From DASUCS01 sp041166745 (GTDB lineage: Bacteria; Actinomycetota; Acidimicrobiia; Acidimicrobiales; JACDCH01): a stretch of 64,000 nt of DNA. The position numbers and the translations under genes are program-made. Below, in pieces: positions 24,975-33,971 of the stretch (position 1 is the first letter of the stretch; each line of letters opens with the position of its first letter). The stretch covers positions 28,101-92,100 of the forward strand of contig JBEEGH010000007.1 in NCBI GenBank assembly GCA_041166745.1, given 5' to 3'. The notes beneath the pieces were generated by a model. It saw only the letters and a program-made list of their open reading frames with translations. It made no database searches and had not been told where the DNA came from.

Positions 24975-26128
24975 GCGGGGGCGGCGCGGCGCGTCGTCGT
25001 TCGCAACAGCACGAGGCCGGCCAGGGAGAGGAGACCGGCGGTACCGAAGGCCCACCGCTCGCTGGACAACGTGACCACCACACCGAGTACGAATGCGCCG
25101 AGCCCTTGCGAGATGTCGAAGAAGAGCGTGAACGTGGCAATCGCCTGACTCCGCTCGTGCTCCGGCGCGTTGTCGACGACGAGCGGGAAGAGCGATGGAT
25201 ACAGCAGTGACACACCCATCGAGTACACGAAGGTCGACACGTACAAGCCCGTTGCCGAATGCCACGCGCACATCGCTATGAGGCCGGCGGATTGCAGGCT
25301 CATCGCGAGCGACGCGCCGCGCACGGAACCGAGCCGATCGGGCAACCGCGCGAAGAAGATGCGAACGGCCAACACCGCGATCGCGTACTCCGCGAACACC
25401 GCACCGGAGCTCGTGAGCCCCACCTGCTTCACGTACAGCGGCACGAACGCAGAGAACCCCGCGAACGCGGTGGTCGACAGGGCGAGGATGACGCCCGGCC
25501 GGAGGGCGGCGGGATGGAGGAGGTGGCGGCGAACGACGACGTCATCCGGCACTTTCGGCGGTCTGACGGTCGGCATGCCGAGACCCACGAGGACGGCGAC
25601 GAAGCACATCGCCGCGCTCACGTACCAGGCGGCGTGCACACCCCACTGCGTACGCACGCCTTCACCGAGCAGTGGACCGATGGCCAACCCGCCGTACACG
25701 GCGATCGAGAAGTAGGACGTGGCTTCGCCGCGGCGGGCGGGCGGTGAGAGGTCCTGCACCGCAGTGGCCGCTCCGACGAACATCGCGGCCTCGCCGATGC
25801 CGGTGAGCAGGCGCATGCCGAGGAGCACAGGGAGGTTGGTCGCCAGGGTGTAGCCGAGCACCGACACGCCGGCGATGAAGCCACCACCGAGCACGAGCAC
25901 CTTGCGGCCGTGCTCGTCGCCGATCCGGCCCACCAGCGGTCGGAGCAATGCGGCCGAGACGGCGAAGGCGCCAACCGCCATGCCGACGGCCGCTCCGCTG
26001 CCGTGCAGCCGCTCCTCCACGTAGAGCGGCAGCACCGGGGCGAGCACGCCGATGGCGATGAAATACGCCAGCGCGGCTCCCGTGATCCGGACGAACCCAG
26101 GCGTGAGCAGGCGGTCGTCCGATGCCAT
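24944..26128 (-). CDS. MFS transporter
   Basis: A 394-residue major-facilitator protein with about twelve membrane helices. The signature loop between helices 2 and 3 is present as GRIGDEHGRKVLVLGG. RRGEATSYFSIAVYGGLAIGP resembles the drug-exporter (DHA1/YfcJ-like) branch. The substrate is unknown. ATG 26128 gives the usual short cytoplasmic N-terminus before the first helix (ITGAALAYFIAIGVLAPVLP). It is divergent from the helicase gene and its last 31 bases overlap the dehydrogenase gene. Confidence 0.88.
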   Translation of the reverse strand: MASDDRLLTPGFVRITGAALAYFIAIGVLAPVLPLYVEERLHGSGAAVGMAVGAFAVSAALLRPLVGRIGDEHGRKVLVLGGGFIAGVSVLGYTLATNLPVLLGMRLLTGIGEAAMFVGAATAVQDLSPPARRGEATSYFSIAVYGGLAIGPLLGEGVRTQWGVHAAWYVSAAMCFVAVLVGLGMPTVRPPKVPDDVVVRRHLLHPAALRPGVILALSTTAFAGFSAFVPLYVKQVGLTSSGAVFAEYAIAVLAVRIFFARLPDRLGSVRGASLAMSLQSAGLIAMCAWHSATGLYVSTFVYSMGVSLLYPSLFPLVVDNAPEHERSQAIATFTLFFDISQGLGAFVLGVVVTLSSERWAFGTAGLLSLAGLVLLRTTTRRAAPAQGVAPAVTS

Positions 26129-26174
26129 TGATTCGAATGTTGCCGGGTTCCCGACCGGGCTCCAACCCGATTGG

Positions 26175-26193
26175 TACGCTCGAACACGTGTTC
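26175..26193 (+). promoter_or_regulatory. Leaderless promoter with predicted LexA (SOS) box for the UvrD-like helicase
   Basis: TACGCT at 26175-26180 lies 7 nt before the GTG at 26188. GAACACGTGTTC at 26182-26193 is a perfect 12-bp palindrome matching GAAC-N4-GTTC and covers the expected transcription start and the start codon. Confidence 0.72.
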
Positions 26194-28158
26194 CCCTCAC
26201 TCACGGATCAACAGCGAGCGGCCGTCGACCACGCCGATGGGCACCTGCTCATCGTCGCCGGTGCCGGCACCGGCAAGACCACCACCCTCGCGTCCCGATT
26301 GGCCGCCCTGACCGAGCGCGGCGTCGCCCCCGAGCGGATCCTGCTGCTCACGTTCAGCCGGCGGGCCGCGTCCGAGCTGCTGCGCCGCGCCGAAGCGCTC
26401 GCGGGCCACGACGTCGCCCGCCGCGTGTGGGGCGGCACGTTCCACGCCGTCGGCAATCGTGTGCTGCGGCGGCACGGCCGCCTCCTCGGTCTCGATCCCG
26501 ACTTCACCGTGCTCGATCAAGCCGACGCGGCGGATCTGCTCGCGCTGGTGCGGTCGGAGCTCCACGCCCACGATGGAGAGCATTCCTCCGACCGTCGTCG
26601 AGCGAAGAAAGACACGATGGCGGCGATCCTCAGCCGGGTGATCAACACCGCCACACCGCTTTCCAAGGTGCTGCACACGACGTTTCCCTGGTGCACCGAG
26701 GAGCAAGCCGAGCTCAAATCCACGTTCGAGGCGTACACCGCGCGCAAACGCTCCACCCTCGTGCTCGACTACGACGACCTACTGCTGTGTTGGTCTGCGC
26801 TCGTGCGCTCGCCCGCCGCGGCACCGCTGCTCGATCAATTCGATCACGTGTTGATCGACGAGTACCAGGACACGAACGCACTCCAAGCCGAGATCGTCGC
26901 GGCGATGGCTGATGGCGGAGCCACGATCACCGCGGTGGGCGACGACGCCCAGGCGATCTACGGATTTCGCAATGCCACGCCGCGCAACATCCTCGAGTTT
27001 CCCGAGCGGTTCGGCGCGCAGATCGTGGTGCTCGATCGCAACCACCGGTCGACACCCGCGATCCTGGCATCCACCAACGCCGTCATCGCCGAGGCCGCCC
27101 ACCGCCATGAGAAGGTGCTGTGGTCCACTCGTGGCGATGGTCCGCAGCCCGGTCTCGTCCTCTGTTCGGACGAAGGGGCGCAGTCTGCGGCGGTCTGCGC
27201 GCGCATCCTCGAGCAGCACGAGCGCGGCGTCGCGCTACGCAATCAGGCGGTCTTGTTCCGCGCCGCGCATCACAGCGACTTGCTCGAGCTGGAACTCGGC
27301 GCGCGTCGCATTCCGTATGTGAAGTTCGGGGGGCTGCGCTTTCTCGAGGCGGCGCACGTGAAAGATCTCGTCTGCGCGTTGCGTCTCGTGATCAATCCGA
27401 GCGATGAGCTCGCGTGGTTCCGAGTGCTCCAGCTGATCGACGGGATCGGTCCCGCCACCGCCCGAAAGCTCGCATCGCTCAAGGGCGCGATCGATGTGGC
27501 CGGCGCCGACGACCTGTTGAGCGCGCTCGAAGACGCCCGCCGGCTCGCGCACCACGAAGGCCCGAGCGCGGCGATCGAGCGGCTGCGGGTGTGGCTCGAG
27601 CCGATCATCGAGCGACATCACTCCAACGCGTCCGCCCGCATAGCGGATCTCGACGCGCTCTGTGTCGCGGCGGCGAGTGCGCCGAGCCTCGAACGGTTCC
27701 TCACCGAGCTGGTGCTCGACCCACCGTCGTCGACCGGCGAGCTCGCCGGACCACCCCATCTCGACGACGACTGGCTGACGCTGTCGACGATTCACTCCGC
27801 CAAAGGCGGCGAATGGGACGCCATCCACGTGATCCACCTGGCCGACGGCAGCTTGCCTTCCGACATGGCCACCGGCAACGACGAAGAGATCGAGGAGGAA
27901 CGCCGGTTGCTCTACGTGGCCATGACGCGGGCTCGCGATCGACTGTGGTGCTACGTGCCGCTCCGGTATCACGTCGGGCTCGGCCGAGCGTGGTGGAGCG
28001 ATCGCCACAGCTATGCGCAGCGCAGCCGGTTCCTCACCGACGCGGTCGTCGCGACGATGGATCGCGAGGGCGACCCGATCGTGATTGCCGATGAGGCCCC
28101 GCTCGACACCGCCCCGCTCGCCGAGGTCGACTCGATGGTCGCGTTGTTGCTCGACTAG
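26188..28158 (+). CDS. UvrD/PcrA-like ATP-dependent DNA helicase
   Basis: A superfamily-1 3'-5' helicase of 656 residues. Motifs in order: SLTDQQRAAV (Q motif), AGAGTGKTTTL (Walker A, residues 24-34), LIDEYQDTN (II), GDDAQAIYGFR (III), LDRNHRSTPAIL (IV), STIHSAKGGEWDAI (V) and EEERRLLYVAMTRARD (VI). It lacks the long C-terminal tail of PcrA. No HRDC motif is evident, so it may correspond to a short UvrD2-type protein. The GTG at 26188 is fixed by a TACGCT box and overlaps a LexA-like palindrome. Its last 4 bp overlap the histidine kinase gene. Confidence 0.9.
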   Translation: MFPSLTDQQRAAVDHADGHLLIVAGAGTGKTTTLASRLAALTERGVAPERILLLTFSRRAASELLRRAEALAGHDVARRVWGGTFHAVGNRVLRRHGRLLGLDPDFTVLDQADAADLLALVRSELHAHDGEHSSDRRRAKKDTMAAILSRVINTATPLSKVLHTTFPWCTEEQAELKSTFEAYTARKRSTLVLDYDDLLLCWSALVRSPAAAPLLDQFDHVLIDEYQDTNALQAEIVAAMADGGATITAVGDDAQAIYGFRNATPRNILEFPERFGAQIVVLDRNHRSTPAILASTNAVIAEAAHRHEKVLWSTRGDGPQPGLVLCSDEGAQSAAVCARILEQHERGVALRNQAVLFRAAHHSDLLELELGARRIPYVKFGGLRFLEAAHVKDLVCALRLVINPSDELAWFRVLQLIDGIGPATARKLASLKGAIDVAGADDLLSALEDARRLAHHEGPSAAIERLRVWLEPIIERHHSNASARIADLDALCVAAASAPSLERFLTELVLDPPSSTGELAGPPHLDDDWLTLSTIHSAKGGEWDAIHVIHLADGSLPSDMATGNDEEIEEERRLLYVAMTRARDRLWCYVPLRYHVGLGRAWWSDRHSYAQRSRFLTDAVVATMDREGDPIVIADEAPLDTAPLAEVDSMVALLLD

Positions 28159-29510
28159 GACGAACGTTGCCGATCCGTCAGTGGAAGCCTCACGACGAAC
28201 CGCGCTCCTTCGTGTGCGTTGCCGTCGACCATGACCGATCCCCCCATCTGCTCGGTGAGGTTCTTCACGACCGACAGACCGACGCCGGTGCCGGACTGGC
28301 TGATCACCTCGTCGCCATGGCCGCGATAGAAGGGTTCGAAGATCAGGTCGCGTTCGTCGGCTGGGACGCCGGGGCCATTGTCGTCGATGGTCACCGTGCC
28401 GACCGAGCCCTCAGCCCCGACGGTCACATGGATGGTGGCTCCGTCAGGCGAGAACTTCGCCGCGTTGGTGAGCAGGTTGCTCACGACCCGAGTCAGCGCG
28501 TCTGTGTCACCGTCGACGGTGGCGTCCTCGACGACCACGACCGAGACGCGGTGGCGGGCGAGTACGACGCCGAGCTGGTCGACGACACCGGCAACGAGTT
28601 GGCCGACGTTGACAGGATCGGCGCGAAGACGCGAGTGGCCGCGCTCGAGGCGACTGAAATCGAGCACTTCGGAGATCAGCCCGCCGAGCATCCGGCTGTT
28701 GCGGTCGATTCGTTCGAGCATCTCGAGCCGCTTTTCATCAGAGAGCGAATCCCAGTTCTGGGCCAGGAGTTGCGTGAACCCAGTGATCGCCGTGAGCGGC
28801 GTGTTCAGCTCGTGCGACACCGTGCCGATGAACACACCCTTCAGCGCGTCCGAGCGGGCGAGCTGCTCATTCGACGCCCGCAACTCGGACTCGCTTGCGC
28901 GAAGCGCCTTCTCGCGTTCCGTTGCCGCTTCGAGCAGGGACTCGTTGAGCCGCCAGGTGATGATGCCGGCAGCGCTCATGCCAAGGATGAAGAGGCCATG
29001 GATCGCGGCCCACTTCCACGGCTGCGCCACCGCCTCCGGGTGGTTGTACACCGACTCAGGAGACACCACGCCTGCTACGCCGTGCTGCAGCACGACGTAG
29101 CCGATCGCGAGGAGGAACGGCTGCCAGTCCTGGTACAGCGTGACGACGCCGACCATCACGAAGTAGTGGAAGTGCATCTCGATGAGCCCGTGCGAGAGGT
29201 GAACGAGCTCCGCGGAACAGGTGAGCAAGCCGACCACGGCGATGATCGTGCTCAGACGGCGGTGTTCGCGAGATTCGGTCGCGAGGGCCGCGAGTGCGAC
29301 GACGATGCCGGTCTCGACCGCGGTGTGCGCGACGCCGACGTCCTGCGCCATCGCGATGATGAACACCGCCGGTACGTGCAGCCAGAGGAGCACGAGGATG
29401 CCGCGATGCCGCTGGCGCCAAACGTCCTCTGGCAGGGCGCCGCCGCGGGGTAGGTGCCGCCACAACCCGCTCGGGCGCAGCTCTACGGTCTGGATTGCAG
29501 CGTTGTCCAT
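28155..29510 (-). CDS. Membrane sensor histidine kinase
   Basis: A 451-residue kinase with an N-terminal membrane module of about five helices. That module includes the motif EMHFHYFVMVGVVTLYQDW and the segment FLLAIGYVVLQHGVAG. A coiled coil (LLEAATEREKALRASESELR) links it to a HisKA domain with the phospho-His in VSHELNTPLTAI, where Asn replaces the usual Arg. The HATPase domain has NLLTNAAKFSPDG (N box), DDNGPGVPADE and GTGVGLSVVKNL. No response-regulator gene is adjacent, so it is an orphan. ATG 29510 with GGTGGG upstream is used; GTG 29543 is an alternative. Confidence 0.9.
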   Translation of the reverse strand: MDNAAIQTVELRPSGLWRHLPRGGALPEDVWRQRHRGILVLLWLHVPAVFIIAMAQDVGVAHTAVETGIVVALAALATESREHRRLSTIIAVVGLLTCSAELVHLSHGLIEMHFHYFVMVGVVTLYQDWQPFLLAIGYVVLQHGVAGVVSPESVYNHPEAVAQPWKWAAIHGLFILGMSAAGIITWRLNESLLEAATEREKALRASESELRASNEQLARSDALKGVFIGTVSHELNTPLTAITGFTQLLAQNWDSLSDEKRLEMLERIDRNSRMLGGLISEVLDFSRLERGHSRLRADPVNVGQLVAGVVDQLGVVLARHRVSVVVVEDATVDGDTDALTRVVSNLLTNAAKFSPDGATIHVTVGAEGSVGTVTIDDNGPGVPADERDLIFEPFYRGHGDEVISQSGTGVGLSVVKNLTEQMGGSVMVDGNAHEGARFVVRLPLTDRQRSS

Positions 29511-29578
29511 CCACCCACCAGGTCGGGCAGCGTCCGACGGCACTGTAGGCCCAGACGGCGACTACCTGCGGGTGATCC

Positions 29579-30646
29579 TCAATGGACGAGGTCGGTCGCG
29601 GTGGCGGCGACGGCCATGGCACAGCGCTCGACGAGCGCGCGCTCGCCACACAACACGAGGTATTCGACGTTGCGCATGCGCGTCGGCTCGCCGACGCGCT
29701 CCCCTTTCGGGTTGAAAACGCCGATCTGCGCACCGACGTAGCGACGGGAGTCGAAGCCGAGCACCTCGACGTGACCACGTGGTGTGCACCATTCGCGCAA
29801 CTCCTCCATCGTGACCCAGCCCTCGTCGGAGCACGATGCCACGAGCAGTCGCGCGTCGAGCGCGTCGATCACACTCCTCAAGGCAACCGGCATGCCACGG
29901 CGCGCGTTGAACACCGAGTGCGTCGCCGGATCCCGGAGGTCGTCCCGCTTGCACGCGACGCCATAGTGCGACGGCGCGTCCCACGCCACCAACGTCTCCC
30001 ACACGTGATAGTTCGCGGTGTACCGATGCTGGTTGTACGGCGGATCGAGATAGGCGAGATCGACCGCCGGAAGCGTCGGCGCCACCTCGACAGCATCGCC
30101 GAGCAACGCGGTGCCACCGCCGCCGAGGAGCTCCGGGACGCGGAGCCGCAACGGCTGCTTCGCCCGGTCCGCCCATTGCTTGACGTAGGCCATCTGTACG
30201 CCCGTCGTCGAGTCGACCCGATCGGCCGCCTCGATCAGGCTCGTGAGCAGGATCGGCTCGATTGGGCTCCCGGTCCAGTCGCGGGCGATGGCGTCACGGA
30301 TCGCGTCGATGCGCGCCCCGTTGTCTGGCTGGAAGAAGCGGGCCTGGCGGCAGAAGACCTCGGTGACGTACCCGGCACGGCCCGGCAGGGCGTCGAGGCC
30401 GGCGAGCACGGCCGTCAGCTCACCCTGGTCGATCGTCTCGGCGTCGCTCTCGATGTAGCAGCGAGCGAACACATGGGCGTACCGGGCGGTGTCGATCGCC
30501 GTCACGTGGGCGCCGGCCTGTTTGAACGCCTGCGCCACGCGAGTGGTCCCGGTGAACACGTCGACCGCGGAGCGGGCCTCCACGGCATCGACGATGGCCG
30601 TCAGCGCGGGAACGAGACGACGTTTCGATCCGAGGTACTTGATCAA
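29579..30646 (-). CDS. D12-class N6-adenine DNA methyltransferase (orphan)
   Basis: A 355-residue SAM-dependent methyltransferase of the Dam/MboIIA-like D12 class. IKYLGSKRRLVP at the start is the D12 N-terminal signature, DVFTGTTRVAQAF the SAM-binding motif I, and LAYLDPPYNQHRY the catalytic motif IV (DPPY). No restriction endonuclease gene is nearby, so it looks like a solitary methylase. It starts with TTG at 30646, overlapping the stop of the preceding small zinc-binding protein gene, so the two are translationally coupled. Recognition sequence unknown. Confidence 0.88.
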   Translation of the reverse strand: MIKYLGSKRRLVPALTAIVDAVEARSAVDVFTGTTRVAQAFKQAGAHVTAIDTARYAHVFARCYIESDAETIDQGELTAVLAGLDALPGRAGYVTEVFCRQARFFQPDNGARIDAIRDAIARDWTGSPIEPILLTSLIEAADRVDSTTGVQMAYVKQWADRAKQPLRLRVPELLGGGGTALLGDAVEVAPTLPAVDLAYLDPPYNQHRYTANYHVWETLVAWDAPSHYGVACKRDDLRDPATHSVFNARRGMPVALRSVIDALDARLLVASCSDEGWVTMEELREWCTPRGHVEVLGFDSRRYVGAQIGVFNPKGERVGEPTRMRNVEYLVLCGERALVERCAMAVAATATDLVH

Positions 30647-30825
30647 ACGGAGTCGCCGACGATGCGACGCAAGTCGTCGTCGGAGATGGTCCGATTCGCC
30701 GCATCAGGGCCATGGGGGTGCTCCACCGAGCACACGTCGCACACCGGGTATTCACGGCCATCCGACGAGCGCACGGTCGTCACGGCGGGCTGTTCGAGGC
30801 AGAGCCAGCACCGTTCGACGAGCAC
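30643..30825 (-). CDS. 60-residue CxxC zinc-binding protein
   Basis: A small protein with two CxxC pairs, CWLC (residues 6-9) and CDVC (29-32), forming a likely treble-clef or rubredoxin-like zinc site, followed by a short acidic tail. No family is recognised. The GTG start at 30825 is supported by TAAAGT exactly 6 nt upstream on the minus strand. The stop overlaps the start of the methyltransferase gene by 4 bp, so it is probably a partner or regulator of that enzyme. That is an inference from coupling alone. Confidence 0.75.
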   Translation of the reverse strand: MLVERCWLCLEQPAVTTVRSSDGREYPVCDVCSVEHPHGPDAANRTISDDDLRRIVGDSV

Positions 30826-30831
30826 GGAGCA

Positions 30832-30837
30832 ACTTTA
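30832..30837 (-). promoter_or_regulatory. Leaderless -10 box of the zinc protein/methyltransferase operon
   Basis: The minus-strand TAAAGT is followed by 6 nt and then the GTG start at 30825. Confidence 0.5.
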
Positions 30838-30975
30838 CGCCTCGTGCCCCGGCCGCAACACCTGATGCGTGGCCGAAGTTTCTGACGGTGGTTGTCCACC
30901 CTGTACCGTTTGTCGGTCCTCCCCGGCGGGATCAGCGGCCGGATCGGCCAACCTCACTAGAGTTCTCCCCCAGCC

Positions 30976-32136
30976 ATGACCGCACCCAGCGCCAGTCAGC
31001 GCGAGCCAGAGCCCTTGCGCGTACCACCGGTTCACGTGCACTTTCCTGACGAGGATCGTGCCGAGATCCTGCGTCGTATCGACCAGGCGTTGATCTCCGG
31101 TCAGCTCACGCTGGGCGCCATCGGTCGCGAGCTGGAAGAGCGATTCGCCGCGCATCACGGCGCGACCCACGCCATCGCGGTCAACTCCGGCACGAGCGCC
31201 ATCGAGATCCCACTTCGGGCTTTGGGCGTGCACGGCAAAGAGGTACTCGTACCGGCCAACACCTTCTTTGCGACGGCCGCGGCCGTCGTCGCGGCCGGCG
31301 CGCAGCCCCGCTTCGTCGACTGCAACCCGGCGACGATGGCCGTCGATGTCGAATCAGTGCGAGCCGCGATCGGCCCCGACACCGTCGGGCTGGTGGTCGT
31401 GCACATCGGCGGGCTCGTGACACCCGACATCCACGCGCTCAAGGCCCTCTGCGACGAGCACGGCCTTTTCCTCTTCGAAGACGCGGCCCACGCCCACGGT
31501 TCGGCGTTGGGCGACCAATCTGCGGGCACGTTCGGCGTGGCCAGCTCGTTCAGCTTCTACCCCACGAAGGTGATCACCGCCGCCGAGGGCGGCATCATCC
31601 TCACCGACGACGATCATCTGGCCGACGAAGCCCGTGCTTATCGCGATCAGGGCAAGGCCAGCTTCACCGCCAACGTGCACACCCACCTCGGGTACAACTG
31701 GCGGATGAGCGAGCCGCACGCGGCAATCGCCGTGAGCCAGCTCGCGCGGCTCGACGAGTTCATCGCGCATCGCCAGCACATCGCCAAGGTCTACGACGAG
31801 GGATTGGCCGAGTTGCCGCTCACGCCGCTCGCCATCCCAGACAACGCGAGTTGCAACTACTACAAGTACGTCACGTACTTGCCAGACGGTGTCGACCGCG
31901 CCGAGCTGAAGAAGACGCTGCGAAATGAATTCGGCGTCGCGCTCTCCGGTGAGGTCTACGAGCTTCCATTGCACCTTCAACCCGTGTTCGAGCCCTGGGC
32001 GAGAGGGCCGCTACCGGGAGCCGAGCGCATCTGCGCATCTCATGTCTGCTTGCCCATATCGGCTCTCCTCACCGAGGAGCAGGCCGAGCACGTCATCACA
32101 TCACTGCGGTCGGCCCTCGACCGTCAGTTGCACTAG
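30976..32136 (+). CDS. DegT/DnrJ/EryC1/StrS-family sugar aminotransferase
   Basis: A PLP-dependent aminotransferase of 386 residues that aminates a keto-sugar nucleotide for a surface glycan or secondary metabolite. Cofactor contacts are seen in NSGTSAIEIPLRALG, PANTFFATAAAV and FEDAAHAHGS, and the Schiff-base Lys is in FSFYPTKVITAAEGG. The length and order are normal for the family. TAGAGT at 30958-30963 would start transcription a few bases before the ATG. An epimerase and a GT2 gene follow within 20 bp each, so it heads a glycan operon. Confidence 0.93.
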   Translation: MTAPSASQREPEPLRVPPVHVHFPDEDRAEILRRIDQALISGQLTLGAIGRELEERFAAHHGATHAIAVNSGTSAIEIPLRALGVHGKEVLVPANTFFATAAAVVAAGAQPRFVDCNPATMAVDVESVRAAIGPDTVGLVVVHIGGLVTPDIHALKALCDEHGLFLFEDAAHAHGSALGDQSAGTFGVASSFSFYPTKVITAAEGGIILTDDDHLADEARAYRDQGKASFTANVHTHLGYNWRMSEPHAAIAVSQLARLDEFIAHRQHIAKVYDEGLAELPLTPLAIPDNASCNYYKYVTYLPDGVDRAELKKTLRNEFGVALSGEVYELPLHLQPVFEPWARGPLPGAERICASHVCLPISALLTEEQAEHVITSLRSALDRQLH

Positions 32137-32153
32137 AAGCAAAGGACCGATCG

Positions 32154-33113
32154 TTGGACAGAATCGTTGCCGTGACCGGTGGGTCGGGGTTCATCGGCAC
32201 GCATGTCGTCGACGCATTGATCGATGCGGGCTGCACGGTGCGGGTGCTGGATCCGAAGCCACCACATCGAGCCGACGCTGAGTGGGTGCCGGTCGACGTG
32301 CTCGACACCAATGGGCTCGTCGCCGCCGTTGCGGGCTCCGAGGTGATCTTCCATCTCGCCGCCATCGCCGACGTCAACGACGTGATCGTCGATCCGACGC
32401 TCGCCATCCAGGTCAACACGCTGGGCACGGCCCGCCTCCTGGAGGCGGCCCGGCTGGCGGAGGCCGGACGCGTCGTGCTGGCTTCGACAGTCTGGGTCTA
32501 CGCGGCCACCACGGGTGACGAGGTCGACGAAGACACGCTCTTCGATCCCAACACCGACCGCCACCTGTACGTCACGTCGAAGGTCGCGGCCGAGATGGCC
32601 TGCCGCGATTACAACACGCTCTATGGTCGGCCGTACACGATCCTGCGCTACGGGATCCCGTACGGTCCGAGGATGCGCGACAACTGCGTCGTGGCCGCAT
32701 TCATGAAGCGGTGCATGCGCGGGGAACCGTTGCGCATCGATGGCGACGGCAGCCAGCAACGCTCGTTCGTCTACGTGGAAGATCTCGCCCAGGCGCACGT
32801 GAAGGCGCTCGAAGACGTGGCGATCAACCGCACGTACAACATCGAAGGCGCCGTTCCCGTGAGCATCCGAGAGATCGCCGAGTCGGTGACGTCGCTCATC
32901 GGCAGTGGTGTCGTCGAGTTCGGTGAACCGCGCCCGGGCGATCTCAAGGCACGAACGGTCTCGAATGCCCGCGCTCGAGTCGAGCTCGGCTGGGAGCCGA
33001 CCACGACCTTCGCCGACGGGCTGGCGCGGACGTACGCGTGGTATCAGGCGCAGGCGGCAGCTGAGGCCAGCGAGCTGGCCGCGGCCAGCCCACTCGCGCT
33101 CAGCGAGGAATGA
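32154..33113 (+). CDS. NAD-dependent sugar-nucleotide epimerase/dehydratase
   Basis: A 319-residue extended SDR. The cofactor motif is VTGGSGFIGTHVVDAL at residues 6-21. The catalytic residues are in STVWVYA and HLYVTSKVAAE; Tyr-x3-Lys would be YVTSK. GVVEFGEPRPGDLKA near the C-terminus is typical of GalE/RmlB-like enzymes acting on NDP-sugars. It starts with TTG at 32154, supported by AAAGGA a few bases upstream. It is the second gene of the operon with the aminotransferase and GT2. Confidence 0.91.
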   Translation: MDRIVAVTGGSGFIGTHVVDALIDAGCTVRVLDPKPPHRADAEWVPVDVLDTNGLVAAVAGSEVIFHLAAIADVNDVIVDPTLAIQVNTLGTARLLEAARLAEAGRVVLASTVWVYAATTGDEVDEDTLFDPNTDRHLYVTSKVAAEMACRDYNTLYGRPYTILRYGIPYGPRMRDNCVVAAFMKRCMRGEPLRIDGDGSQQRSFVYVEDLAQAHVKALEDVAINRTYNIEGAVPVSIREIAESVTSLIGSGVVEFGEPRPGDLKARTVSNARARVELGWEPTTTFADGLARTYAWYQAQAAAEASELAAASPLALSEE

Positions 33114-33120
33114 CCACACG

Positions 33121-33963
33121 GTGACCATCGCCATCGACCGACCGGGCGGTACCCGCCGCATCGCGGTGGTGCCCGCGTACAACGAAGAGCCGACCGTCGC
33201 GCAGGTGCTCGACAAGTTGAGCTACCTCGTCGACGAGCTCGTGGTCGTCGACGATGGGTCCACCGACGGGACGCGCGCCGCCATCCAGGAATGGCTTCCT
33301 GGTCACGACCACTGCCGTTTGCTCAGCTTCGACGAGAACCAGGGCATGTCGGCGGCGTACTACCTCGCGTTCACCGACCTCCGTCGGCGGATGCGTGCCG
33401 GCGAGCTGTCGGCCGACGACCTCGTCTACACGATCGACGCCGACGGCCAACATGACCTCGACGTCCTCGACGATCTCCATCAGCGCACCGTCGACGAGAA
33501 GCTCGACGCGCTCCTCGTGCGCCGCGACCTGTCGACGTATCCCGGGTACAAGCAGGCCGGCAACTGGATCCTGTCGGCCTGGGCCACCTTGTGGGCCGGT
33601 GCCCGCCTCGACGATGTCGAGTCCGGATACCGCATCTTCCGACTCGGCGCGCTGGCCGACTCGCTCACGTACTACCGCGGCTACAAGTACTCCGAGACCG
33701 TCGAAGTTGCCGTGGTGCTGTGCCGCCTCGGGTACCGCGTGCGCAACGACATCCTTGTTCCGGTTCCCGTGTATCGAAGTCGTACCCGCATGTACGACGT
33801 GTTCGTCGATCTCGGTGCGATTCCGCTCGCGGCGGTGCGGGTCACCACCCGCCGGCCGCCCGGCACGAACGTGCCGAGTCTGGTGCCGCCCATCGCGGTC
33901 ACCGCGGCGGGCGCCGTGATCGGCATCGGCGTACTGCGTCGGTTGCTGCGCTTGTTTCGCTGA
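33121..33963 (+). CDS. Glycosyltransferase family 2 (DPM-synthase-like)
   Basis: A 280-residue GT-A glycosyltransferase. RIAVVPAYNEEPTVAQVLDK and VVVDDGSTDGT bind the nucleotide, YTIDADGQHD is the metal-binding DxD region, and ESGYRIFRLGAL is the acceptor region. A C-terminal hydrophobic helix (VTAAGAVIGIGVLRRLL) would anchor it to the membrane. It probably loads a sugar onto a lipid carrier or extends a lipid-linked glycan. The GTG start is 8 bp after the epimerase stop. It ends 8 bp from the convergent deacetylase gene. Confidence 0.89.
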   Translation: MTIAIDRPGGTRRIAVVPAYNEEPTVAQVLDKLSYLVDELVVVDDGSTDGTRAAIQEWLPGHDHCRLLSFDENQGMSAAYYLAFTDLRRRMRAGELSADDLVYTIDADGQHDLDVLDDLHQRTVDEKLDALLVRRDLSTYPGYKQAGNWILSAWATLWAGARLDDVESGYRIFRLGALADSLTYYRGYKYSETVEVAVVLCRLGYRVRNDILVPVPVYRSRTRMYDVFVDLGAIPLAAVRVTTRRPPGTNVPSLVPPIAVTAAGAVIGIGVLRRLLRLFR

Positions 33964-33971
33964 GCGAGGCG

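Noticed and set aside
30904..30909. TACCGT as a promoter for the aminotransferase gene
   Set aside because: No start codon lies at the usual spacing; TAGAGT at 30958-30963, close to the ATG at 30976, fits better.
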